From Leucogyrophana mollusca (taxonomy: Eukaryota; Basidiomycota; Agaricomycetes; Boletales): a stretch of 64,000 bases of DNA. The position numbers and the translations under genes are program-made. The notes below the pieces were generated by a model. It had not been told where the DNA came from. It saw nothing but the letters and a program-made list of their open reading frames with translations, and did not search any database. This document shows, piece after piece, positions 48,501 to 59,540 of this stretch. The stretch covers positions 120,031-184,030 of the forward strand of contig MU266358.1 in assembly GCA_021014945.1 (NCBI GenBank), in the 5' to 3' direction. The stretch's first letter is position 1, and every line of letters begins with the position of its first letter.

Positions 48501-48629
48501 GTAGATACCCTGTTGCTGAGGTTTGTTCGGGGTATCGATGGACGTGCCCCTCGGTAGAGAGATCACAGCCAGAGGCTCCTCGACCCCCATGACACCAGCG
48601 TCAGGGAACCCGCCTGGGAAGGGGGCCAT
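45569..48629 (-). CDS. SNF2-family DEAH ATPase, copy B
   Basis: A tandem paralogue of copy A with the same exon and motif order. Start ATG 48629: MAPFPGGFPDAGVMGVEEPL, unlike copy A, then after a long intron PRKGQRGPESAVAESPGHAR and a similar acidic region ([13 protein letters not shown]). Motifs: [34 protein letters not shown] (split by an intron with donor GTGGGT), [59 protein letters not shown] and [12 protein letters not shown], ending LPPML. All ATPase motifs are intact. The lobe-linking insert is again Ser/Pro/Thr-rich and differs from copy A. The two diverge most in the N-terminus and this insert. Confidence 0.8.
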
Positions 48630-49433
48630 AGGTGTGCAACGAGAACTCGAAACACCTTAGTGCAAAGGGTGTCTTATACCCCGCAAGGGCGCCAACAAGA
48701 CAAAAGCCGACAAAAGACACATTTCTTCATGCCTTTATTGTGGATTACGAATTTCGTCAGAGTGCGCCTAGCCTGCTTGGAACAAGGACAAAGAGATAAC
48801 CCTGCAAATCTCTTGTGCAATCGAGGATTAAGCTCATATGCTTGAACAAAGTGCCACTGCTTAGGGCATGAAGGCATGGTAACGCTCCTCAGACTTGATG
48901 GGGTCGAGATCGAAAGTGTGTCCAAGCAAGTGGCAGGCCATCGTAACACCGAACGAGTGTCAGTCGTTCATTAAGGAACGACTGTCTTCCTTCTGCGTGG
49001 TCTGCCTACGGGAGACTAGTCGTTCATTCTACTTGACCTTCCTTAACGACCGTAACATGCTGCGGCGATGAGGTGAACTGAAACACTTGTCCTTCAGCAT
49101 TTTTACGCAAAGAGTGATTCGCATTTTGGAACCATGCCACAGATAGTCACCGAATGCGTTGAAACTAGACCCGCGAGGACAACATGGACAATAAAATGTT
49201 AGAAATTGATGGGCGAGCAAATCTCAAGACCCAGCGCCACCAGCAACGTCGGAGCCCTTTCCCCCCCTGCTCAGAACGTTGAAACATTCATATTCATAAG
49301 TAGCACGTAGTACCTGGCGGGAAAATTACGCCCCAGCACGGCGCTTTGACGCATAATAACATCAGCATCATCATCCATTGTATTGCCCGGCGTGTGATGC
49401 AGTATATGTTTTGGAACTATAAGTATAATCCTT
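48630..49433. other. Spacer, SNF2-B promoter and P450-3 3' flank
   Basis: A minus-strand TATAAG at 48673-48678 lies about 45 bases upstream of SNF2-B. The rest holds no supported gene. Confidence 0.45.
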
Positions 49434-51819
49434 CTAGGCATCTTGCGCCAATTCGACCATCAACGGTAACTGCACCGTGGCATCTTCCAATCCTTTGACT
49501 TTTGGGGAAGATAGGCCCATAGTCCAGACGATCTCCTTCGAAGGCTTGAAGTTGAATGATTCAACTATAAGGGAAAGGACAGCCTCTGCAAGACGACAAA
49601 GCCGTTATCAGAAAACGCGAGTTCCCGCAACCAAATGGGTGTATACGCACTCATCTCAAGCTGCGAGAACTTGAACCCGCTAAACGACAGTGAACGACAT
49701 TCAGCTCGACAGCCTCCAACCAGACCATACTTAGACCTACATGCACGCGCGTCCACCGCCAAGGAAGGTCATCCTTCACGCAGGGCAAATACAGGTGAGT
49801 GGCAACAGCTCCATATTCGTAGCACTGACTCACAAGTGGGAATAAACGCCGGGTATCTGAGCCTTCAGAACGCTCTGCGGAAGCGGCGACAACCATCTCT
49901 CAGGTTTCCATTCGAGGGCATCGTCTCCCCAGATATCCCGGTTCCGGTTAGCTGCAAGTATCGACACAACGATATTTGTATCGCGTGGAACGAGAACCTC
50001 GTGCATTTCTCTGCCATCCGTGCCTTTGACCGGTGTTCCAAAGGGGAGAACGATGTCCTTCCGTGTTCTGTGAGAGGCATTCAATATTGTACTAGTTGGA
50101 TGAGGGAAGGTACTAACGTCCGGACCACGAAAGTCACGGGAGGGTAGCTGTGGTTACAGTCAGCGGAGAGCGGAAACGGGCGGAGACATCTGCAACGCAC
50201 AGACGAAGGGTTTCCCGGCAGACGGCGTCGAGGTATGGCAGGTTGACGAGATCGTCGTAATCCAGCGAACCTTTTTCAGATCGCGCTTGTCTAATTTCCT
50301 CCCTCAACCTGGCCTGAGCGTCGGGATGTTGCGCGAGAGTCAGACAGGTACGTGAAAGAGCGCCGGAAGTTGTGTCCATCGCGGCGAAGACGAGGGTACT
50401 GGTTTCCAAGAAGATGAGCCTGGCTTACAGCAGAGTCGTAGGAAGAACATATAAACTCACGACATCTGGCCCAGTAACTCTGAATCTGGGAGACGGTCCT
50501 CCTCAGCTGCGGCCATGTTCGCCTTTACTGTATTGGCTAAGTCAATTTAGGAATGTTCAGCCGTCCCAGTATGCTTACAGAGGATGCTCATAATATCCTT
50601 CCCCTGTCCAACTTGCTCCGTAACAGTGTCATCACCGTTCTCCAACGCCTCCTTCTTAGACCTGAAAACTTGCGTAGTCATTTTATCCATGGTATCGACA
50701 ATGTCATCGACCTCTTTCAAGGCCTTCCATGGAGTATTCTTTATGATGAACCGTCGAAACCCGAGTGTGCCGATTTTAACCGCCCATGGGAGGAGTTGTC
50801 GCGGGATAGCAGTTTTGAATAGAGCGGGTCTGTGGACAGATCATAAAACAGCTAATAACCGAGAGAAAACGGTGGTCACTAACAGTAAGTTCTTTACGGC
50901 CCGGCTGTACTGATTTTCAGAATCCTCCTTCAGCCCGTCGAAGGAATAGCCAAGGCCACTTTGTCCAACGAGCTCAAGAGCTGTGCGCGAGAACCATTCC
51001 AGCATGTTGATCTCTTGAGCTCCGTCTTTGACTTTGGCCGCAATAGCATCTCGGAGCTTGTGGGGCGATATATCTGTGACCGGGCGAAATGCGAGAAAGA
51101 ACAATTTTGCGCACCGTGGTGGATATTTCTAGGAAAACGGGCAACATCTGACGCATGTGGTTGGTAGAAAACACAGGGTTAAGCATCTTGCGTTGCTTCC
51201 GATGCTGTTCACCTGCGTATCCGAAGGTGATGTGAGCCTTGAAAAGGTGTACGAAGTGACAGTGAACAAGACCCACCGAGGGAGGAAAGCAACCCGTCAC
51301 CGAAAACGAGTTTATTTGTCCTGTTTTAAAATAGTGTTTAATGAAGCAACGAAATGAAGAGGTGAGCACCTTCTTGCTGTAGACACGTACTCGAGGAACA
51401 AATCCGTCTCTTCGTAAATATACTGATCCTTGACAACAATGTGGTGCATCGCTTTGGGATCAAAGACATACAGCTGCCTATGCTGAATGAGATCATCAGT
51501 ACAAATACCTTGGATGGTCACATCAGGCACTCACCCCAAAAAAACCATGGAATTTTACGATTGAGCCATACTTCTCAGCGAGCATCTGGTGGAATGCCCA
51601 TGCATTTGGATTGAAGATTTGGACAACGTTCCCTGTAAACTAATTGGTCGACGCGGCTTCGTGGAGATGGGCCACCGGCGACTCACCTTTCCACCAGCTC
51701 TCCCGTGGAGGGCCTGGGAGGATGTCTAAGGGATGTTTGGCGACGTATCTCTTCCAGATAAACCAACAGAGCGGGGTGAACGCGCCAACCAGTACGGTAG
51801 ACAGAGATAATGAGTCCAT
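49434..51819 (-). CDS. Cytochrome P450, copy 3
   Basis: The third P450 paralogue. Start ATG 51819: MDSLSLSTVLVGAFTPLCWF (anchor), HPLDILPGPPRESWWKG. Blocks: YVFDPKAMHHIVVKDQYIYE, KMLNPVFSTNHMRQMLPVF, NMLEWFSRTALELVGQSGLG, AAMDTTSGALSRTCLTLAQH, CRETLRL, then YPPVTFVVRT across two introns, KPERWLSPLP and the haem loop FLGGGRACM. The C-terminus (IVWTMGLSSPKVKGLEDATV) ends VELAQDA. All catalytic elements are retained. It is separated from copy 2 by the three SNF2 copies, all on the same strand. Confidence 0.9.
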
Positions 51820-52402
51820 GGTTCCTACTTGAACTCTCCCATATTTCGAGCGTCCTTTAGAGTAGGTCTCTGGCCGCCGAGATCTAAAAGGTTTTAGTCA
51901 GCTTAATAAAGAGATCAGGACAACAGACAGGGACATCTTACTACCGCAGCTCCGCGACATTCCTCCTCGGGCACCCAGTGGACGTTATGCCAGCCTGAGC
52001 CAACATCATCAGGTACTGGTAGCAGTTATGTACTGTCGCACCACTGTAGCAGTGTGGATGCGAGATGTGGGTCATGGTTCGTGCAAGTGGGTCTCGATGC
52101 CCGAGCACACGGCATAGCCATAGCACCGCGCATGATGAGCGCTAGCCAAGTGGATCGGACGGTCGTCCGCCATATTATGGGTTCCAATGATTGAACGTCG
52201 AGATTATGCTTGGTAGAGCTCCAATTGTGGGCAGACGAGCAGCACTCTGCCAGCTCTACCATGGATCTATATAAAGCTCGACCCTCATGGGGTCAGTCTC
52301 TTATCCAAACCCGCTTTCCCACTGTCACTGTCATGTACCGAATAACATAAATTACGCACCAAGCGCTGTCTGAAAGCTCGAGGCTTTGTTCCGTCCTCAA
52401 AG
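51820..52402. promoter_or_regulatory. Divergent promoter, P450-3 and amidohydrolase gene
   Basis: 583 bp between outward-facing ATGs. TATATAAAG at 52268-52276 lies about 130 bp upstream of the amidohydrolase start. No gene is supported inside. Confidence 0.45.
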
Positions 52403-55400
52403 ATGGACAAGCTACCCTCATATTCTCAGGCAACCCAACGGCCTCGTAGAAGTAAATTCACCCTCCTTCTCACCTTGTGCTGCGTTTCTATCAGTGCTTT
52501 GGTGTTATCTGCGTTCAGAATCGACCTGAGCCAGCAGTCTGTCGAACTCCCTCTGCATGCTGAAGAGATAGTACAGAAATGCCAACAGCTCAACGCGAAA
52601 CCTGGACCACCTGCTAACTTCCATACCAGAACTCAGTCCGACCGCTTTGTGTCCGGCACTCAAGCCACCTTGCTTCGGAACGCGTCTATCTGGACGGGCA
52701 ACGATGCTGGGAATGAAGTTATTCAAGCTGATCTTTTGCTCGACAAAGGAATCATCAAGTTCATTGGGCATGCGAGGCAGAGTTTGTTGGATAATTACGA
52801 GGACCTCGTCACTCTAGACTTGTCTGGTAGTTGGGTCACTCCCGGGTAAGTTATACACGTCCAAAAAGCCTGGGATTAGGTCGAGTATATATAACGTGCC
52901 TTCCAGGATTGTCGATCTCCACTCCCATCTCGGTGTCGACAGCGCTCCTGCATTGAGAGGTGCAAGTGATACTAATTCCCGCAAAGGTTCGTTGAAGGGA
53001 GTCGGATTCTCTCAATTTCCGAGCTGATATGGTGTTCGTTCAAAGGACCAATTCTACCATGGCTTCGCAGTCTTGACGGACTTAACACTCATGATGACGC
53101 GTATCGATTGTCAATTTCAGGTGGTGTCACAACCGCAAATGTGTTGCCAGGGTCCGCCAATGCTATCGGTACGATATCCTAGCAGCTTATGAATGACGAG
53201 TCGCTCACTCCGGAATAGGTGGCCAGGCATTCGTCATCAAGTTACGCCCTACTGATGAGCGCTCACCGTCATCCATGCTGTTGGAGCCTCCGTTCACAAT
53301 CAATGGCTCTGTGGTCGACCCAAGCCTACCCCCACGCTGGAGACAAATGAAGTACGTTAACCCATAGACTTCGGTGACACGATGCTTACACAATAACGAA
53401 CCATAGGCAAGCCTGCGGAGAGAATCCGAGTAAGCCGAACCCTCTCATGGCAGAATGCCCTATCTCATTGTCGCTCAAGGTCGAGTGTACGGCAACACCA
53501 GAATGGACAATATCTGGGCCTTCCGCCAAGCGTGCGTATTTTGGCCGACCTCTCGCCTTCCGTATGGGACGTGACGGGTCTATTGATACCAGATACGACA
53601 CTGCACGAAAGATCAAGGAAAGTCAGGACAATTACTGCTCGAAGGCATTGGCCGGTCAATGGAACGAGCTTGGTGACTTCCCGGAAGATCTTCAGTGGGA
53701 GGCTTTGGTAGACGTTCTCAGAGGACGTGTCAAGGTAGGCAGTGGTCGAGCTGCTTCGGCTACGGTGTACCCTTCTAACTCGCTAACATTAACATTTGCA
53801 GATCCACACTCACTGCTACGAAGCCGTCGATCTGGACGGGCTAGTAAGGGTAAGTGGCGAACAGAATGAACTTATCCCTTGTTAACAACCTCCGTTTTCG
53901 CAGCTCACCAACGAGTTTCAATTCCCAATCGCTGCATTCCACCATGCGCACGAGACTTACCTCGTCCCTGATTTACTCAAGCAGGCGTACGGTGAGTAGT
54001 TTCCGTGCTTTCGCTTACGACGGGGATCGTCTGATAGCGATGAACAGGCCATACTCCTGCCGCAGCCATCTTCGCCACCAACGCGCGGTACAAGCGCGAA
54101 GCATATCGGGGATCTGAGTTCGCCGCGCGCATCCTGGCTGAAAACGGGATTGATGTTGTCATGAAGGTTCGCGTGTTGGCCACATATTGGCTACCACTGT
54201 ACTCAGGTGTTCCCCGCGTTTAGAGTGACCACCCTGTCTTGAACTCGCGCTATCTGTTGTTTGAAGCCCAACAGGCTCACTTCTATGGGTTGCCTACGAA
54301 TCTGGCTCTTTCATCGGTAATTTCAACTCCCGCCAAGGTCATGGGGCAAGACCATCGCATTGGTTTCATCCGAGAAGGTTAGCAGCGTATTTGACCGTCG
54401 CTATGAACATCTTTCTGACAAACCGCGCAGGTTATGATGCAGGTGAGCCCATGTATTTCTGAACGATTTCCAGGAGGCTTAGGCATACCATCAAAGACGT
54501 CGTTGTTTGGGATAGCCATCCTCTCTCCCTTGGCGCCGCCCCAAAACAAGTCTGGATCGACGGTATCTCCCAACTCGAATCGCCTCATGTTTCTACGAAG
54601 CCAGCCACTTCCCAAGAAGCTCCCACGACTCCAAACTTTGACAAAGAAGCAGCAGATGCAGTCAAGTACGACGGTCTGCCTCCTCTCGCACCCGTGAGAT
54701 CCAAGACGGGGTTCATTGTGTTCGGCAACATTAGCAGTGTCTTCGCCAGGAGTGGTGGAGAGATCCAGCAGGTATACTCCGCTATGGATGTTTCGGAGCG
54801 AGGTGTTGTGGTTGTCAAAGACGGTGCTATGACCTGTCATGGAGTGAAATCTAACTGCTTGGATGCCCTGGCCAGCGTGGAAGATGCGGAATGGATCGAT
54901 CTGGAGGGTGGTTCGATATCGTACGTACAGTCATACAGGGTCTCTCATCACCACTAACACCACGATAGTCCGGGCCTGACCACTTTTGGATCACCTCTTG
55001 GGCTGGAAGATATTCAGGGAGAGGCATCGACTCAGGACGGCTACGTCTTAGACCCCTTGAGCCAAGACATTCCGGATATTTTGGCAGGTCATGAGCTTAT
55101 TCGGGCGGTAGATGGATTGCAGTTTGCTAGTCGAGACGCTCTGTACGTGTACTCTCCTCCACGACCGCGAATCGCGCTCACTTCGTACCAGCATTGCCTA
55201 TCGTTCGGGTGTGACAGCTGCCGTCGTCGCCCCGAAGTCTCGTGGTTTCCTATCCGGCCTCAGCACAGTGTTCGCTACAGGCGCCGCCCACAAACTTGAG
55301 AAGGGCGCAGTCATCCAAGATGTCGCTGCAATTCATATCGCCATCGGCCACGGTAACTCTGGGCCGAGCGTTGGCACACAGATCGCTGCATTGCGTCACG

Positions 55401-56148
55401 AGCTTTTGGGGCACGCTGCGCAATCCCAATTCAGCAGCCTATCCAAGGTAGGCATTGGCTTTTCTCCGTTCAAACTGTCTGATTGCTCATGAGCGCCGCA
55501 TAGGGGGGAATACCGTTGGTAATCGAAGTGCAAAACGCCGACATCATCGCTTCTCTCATCTTGCTAAAGAAAGAGTTCGAGCAGCACACAGGAGGTAAAC
55601 TCAAGCTCACGCTTGTAGGCGCCGCAGAGGCACATCTCCTCGCTAAAGAGATCAGCGAGGCTGATATAGGTGTGATCCTTACGCCTTCCCGTGCGTTCCC
55701 AAGCAACTGGGAATCAAAGAGGATGTGGGTGACCACTCCCTGTACCAAGACCTTCACAACACTGATCCGAGGTCTAGCCTGCCCGGCCCTCCGTTGACGA
55801 AGGAGAGCGCCATCACTATCCTGCTTGCTCACGGCGTGACAGTCGGAGTTGGCATCGAAGAGCAGTGGAGTGCACGGAACACGCGCTTTGACGTTGCTTG
55901 GGTTCGTTCCAGGAATGCCCTGTTCTAACAACTGTGCTGATATCGTCATGTAGGCGGCACTCGAGGGAGACGGCCACATATCGAAATCGCAGGCTCTAGC
56001 TTTGTCTTCAGTAAACCTGGAGAAGCTCCTGGGAGTCAAGGCCGTTGAGGGAGACCTCGTCGCAACTCGGGGTGGGAATTTGTTGGATCTAGAAGCTAAA
56101 GTTGTCAGCGTCATCTCATCGCAGAGGGGCTTGGTGGATCTACTGTAG
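52403..56148 (+). CDS. Membrane-anchored tandem amidohydrolase-like protein
   Basis: A metal-dependent amidohydrolase-superfamily protein of about 1,000 residues; the substrate is unknown. A short cytosolic start (MDKLPSYSQATQRPRRSK) precedes one transmembrane segment (FTLLLTLCCVSISALVLSAF), so it is probably a type II membrane protein. The first half carries the metal ligands of the superfamily: IVDLHSHLGVD (HxH, 52920-52928), CGENPSRVYGNTRMD, KIHTHCYEAVD, FHHAHETYLVPD and MKSDHPVLNSRY. From about 54706 a second, similar half starts (SKTGFIVFGNISSVFARSGG), but its equivalent of the HxH motif reads ISPGLTTFGSPLGL, with no His. About a dozen introns; the apparent frame breaks at 53345-53600 resolve by splicing. 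Confidence 0.82.
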
Positions 56149-56313
56149 AATACATATCACGAAAAGGTTGGAATGATATTTGGTTCCCGGACTAATTTAC
56201 ACAAAGCGGCAAATACAAAGAATCAGACCAAACGTGATAAAAAGACATCAAACGCTGTGGAAAGCGTGCAATCACGAAGAAATGGCCAAAAAGAATTGGG
56301 GTATTGGCACCCA

Positions 56314-57720
56314 TCATTCTACCCTCGCCCTCTTTCCAGGCCGCGATTCCCCGTCGTCCTCGGTGTTGTTATCTTCAGGCAGCTCGGTTCTCATCTCGCT
56401 CTCTCCAAACGGACTTCTGTTCGTCGAGCCGCTGTCATGTTCAGCAGAGCGAGAACGAGATTTATAGTGCGATGTCGTTCCGGCTTTTCCGGGGCCCTGT
56501 GACACGCCTCTCAAAACATCAAGCTCGCTCTCTGCTCTCTGCCGTGATATACGCTCCTCTTCCCACAACCTCCGCATCTCTTCAAGCTGAGCCTGCAGAT
56601 CCCCCATGGCTTGGTCCATCAAGAGCTTCTCCAACGTCCACTTCTCGATATTCCGTGCTTCGTTCTCCTTAAGATGGTGGATGTACTGCACCGCACGAGA
56701 TAGGATCGCCCCTTTCGCTTTCTCCCCCGAGCTATTAGGCACTATCCGCCCGAGCTCATTGATCCCTTCGTTGATATTCCCTCGTCTGCGACGCTCAACT
56801 TCTTTCTGTCAATCGGTGGGATCGTGCGGCTGAGCATCGCGTAATTACATGTGTGAAAGAATAGCACCCACATGATTATCTTTCCTTTGCCGGCTCCACT
56901 CGTCAGTTCCCATGGCGGCACCTCCCCTATTTCGCGATCTTCCACCCGCCGCGTTCCCAGTCGATTTAGGCTTAGGCTCGGTGTCTTCCGCATCGCTGGC
57001 GCCTTCCTCCGTCTCCTGGCCTTGTGGACCAGCAGATGCCATCATGGGCGAGTGCACAGCAGCGGCCGCCACGGCCGAAAGTTGTCCGAGATTCGGAGGT
57101 CCGCGCGGATGAGAAGATGGACCGGGATCGTTGGGGCCAGGAAGGCCCTGCCCTTGGTATGCTGTATGGTGACCTGGCAGTTGGTGCGTCGTGTGAGGTA
57201 CTTGGTGCTGGTTAGATCCTTGAACGGCGTAACCGGCTTGTGCTAGGGCTTGTAGACCAGCATCTCCGTCGCTCTGGCCAGGAGTCTGAAGGTTTCGAAA
57301 GGTAATGTATACAGGTCAGCAAATGAGGCCACTAAATCGGAAAAGATGTGCGATGTAATACTCGAGTAACTGGTATGATCGATTGGCCAACGTGACGAAG
57401 ATCAAAGATCACGTGGTACCGACGGGCACGAGACGAGATCGTGAAAGGTGCAGTACTTCATGCATATTGGAGAACAAGAACGGGAACGTAAGGAAGTAAC
57501 AAAAGTGTTATTGTTTACACACCTTTATCAAGACGCCAGGCAAGTCCCTGAGCAAATCGGCTACTTGTGCGTCGTTCAAGCCCGGCACACTCCGCAACTG
57601 AGAGTCCCCATTAGCCCCTGCCATGTTTATAGGGTTGCTTTGGTTCGCTGTGGAAGAGGAAGATTGCGCTGAACTTCCCCCAGAATGTGAATTTTTGTGA
57701 TTTGGCTGCGCGGCTGCCAT
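56314..57720 (-). CDS. CBF1: Cbf1-like bHLH transcription factor
   Basis: A class B basic helix-loop-helix factor expected to bind CACGTG (centromere and methionine/sulfur gene regulation in yeast). Start ATG 57720: MAAAQPNHKNSHSGGSSAQS, a long Ser/Gln/Pro-rich N-terminus, an acidic stretch (TEEGASDAEDTEPKPKS), then DEWSRQRKDNH joined over an intron to KEVERRRRGNINEGINEL and GRIVPNSSGEKAKGAILSRA. The His-Glu-Arg contacts of the basic region and the Cbf1-type NINEGINEL helix are intact. A coiled coil follows (LEKLLMDQAMGDLQAQLEEM). The C-terminus is polar and ends KRARVE, a possible nuclear localisation element. Its 3' end converges with the amidohydrolase gene at 166 bp. Confidence 0.88.
57408..57415 (+). 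promoter_or_regulatory. Cbf1-type site (CDEI) in the first intron of the CBF1-like gene
   Basis: ATCACGTG, a perfect RTCACRTG match with a palindromic CACGTG core, within the intron between exon 1 (57720-about 57520) and the next exon. Confidence 0.45.
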
Positions 57721-57916
57721 TACCTGAAGATATGAGGACCTTTCCGAGGTTTCTGTACAACAGCGACGAATGTTATTTGCTCAGAGATAGTAAGCAAGTG
57801 TTTTCGGTATACTCTTCGATTGGCTTGCTGAACGGAGGGCTTATAAGTTACCTGGCTGGGGATAATGAGAAGTAGGAGACGGGCTGATCACGGGGTGAGG
57901 AGGAGGTCACGGGCAA

Positions 57917-57946
57917 GTCACATGTCGCCTTTTATTCCAACACGTG
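57917..57946 (+). promoter_or_regulatory. Two upstream Cbf1-type sites
   Basis: GTCACATG at 57917-57924 (a perfect RTCACRTG match) and CACGTG at 57941-57946, about 200-225 bp upstream of the ATG at 57720. Confidence 0.45.
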
Positions 57947-59540
57947 AAGCCAAACATCAACAAATATAGTGCCTGTGCAGCCAAAGAAGCACAAGCATCT
58001 TTGTCAGCATTCCCACAAAGCCCTACACCGACTACGAAACTGAGGCACTGGTCCAGCATTGGCCTACAATTTGCAAGCTTCAACGTTGCGATCGATCCTC
58101 AAGGGCCTGGCAGACTGTTTATTGTACTTAGCTAGGATCCATCCTTATCAAGTCTGTGGATCCCCGGCAGTTGAATGATAGTTAATGTTGCTGATAGTAG
58201 CACACACTGGACCACGTCCTGATGTGACTGTATCGCAGCTGGGACCCTCTCTGGCTCCAGCATCGATTTCCTGGCCCAACGGACTCGAGGCGACCTACCA
58301 ACGCCGCTGAAGTACATCAGCCAAACACACGACGATTCCAAACCCTCGGTGATGTTGTGTCAACGACCCGTGCGCGGAGCGGTCCACAAAGTCCCTCAGC
58401 CCAAAAAGTGTGGATGGTTCCCATCTGCCCCATGCTCTGATGACTCCTTGCTGGTGAGTGGGTTGCCTCCCTACGCCTGTCGATAGCCCTGAACATATGA
58501 GCACAACATCACGCCCCAAAATCTTAGTTGCTCTTGTAGCGACGTCAAATAGTCTGTGTTTCACAACGATTTATCTGCTTTGATAGGCTCGAGGTAATGT
58601 CCAATGCTTCCGGGGAGTCCTTGGTAACGACGCACACCCGCGTGATCTCTCACCCCATTGTGTGGCTTATTTGTGTTGCCCCACCCACCTCGACCCCCTC
58701 GCCATTACGGCTGGAGCCAGTTGAAATGTGTCGTTCTCGTAACGTGTATAATGAAGGGACTTCAAGTAAGCTATTTCTTCACTGATTTGTGTCGCGTGTG
58801 CCTTTCATCCAACCTCGAACAATTTAAGTGTAAATTTATAGTGCTTCTCAGCGATGTCTCCAGCCAGATGATGCTTGTAAATATGCGTGGTGCCAACAGT
58901 GTCATTCACCGGCAATCCAATTGTGAGGCCGACAGCTATGTATGATGGCACTGTGATAGCAGGCTGAGTTTGATCCCGCGTCCGATCAGTTCCATGCGGT
59001 CGATGATTGTTGTGTAGTAGCCGATAATGACTGATTCTTCTTCGTTTGCTCCATCCTCCTCAAGATCGCGTTTGTTCCCCAAGAAGACCGCTTTACTTTT
59101 ATCCGAGCACCGTATGTGCGCACGTTTATTACTCTTTGAGTATCACACGGGAGTGTGTACCTGGGACGGGATCAAACTGCACCCGTCCAATTATTGAAGA
59201 TGCGAGAAAGAGCGTCGGGGATGCGGCTGTCAATCAGAAACAGTCAGAAACTCACTGTCAACTTGTTGCTATAAGTAAAGATAAGTTCCCCACGTAAACT
59301 GATGGTTCCGATTTTCCAGGTCTCTTGCACGGGCTTCACCTGTCACTCTTGGCCCTTCTGAAATAAGCCGTCCGAGAGTCGGTGCACCATCCCTTTCTTG
59401 AGCTGCCGTCGGGCGGCATCTGTACGACAGTTTTTGGCTCTTTGTTTTTGGCTGGACGACCTCCTTTCTTCTTTCCTGGACCCTTCGTGGACGTTGTAAG
59501 GATCGCTCTTGTAACATCTGGTACCGATCTTCTGCCGGTC
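57947..59540. other. Long intergenic region, no supported gene
   Basis: About 1.6 kb between CBF1 and the G-alpha gene. No open frame with a recognisable domain; short AT-rich stretches only. Minus-strand frames at 59336-59725 overlap the start of the G-alpha gene and are treated as shadows. Confidence 0.45.

Noticed and set aside
22257..51819. P450 trio as a secondary-metabolite cluster
   Set aside because: No polyketide synthase, peptide synthetase, terpene synthase or prenyltransferase is present; neighbours are housekeeping or chromatin genes.
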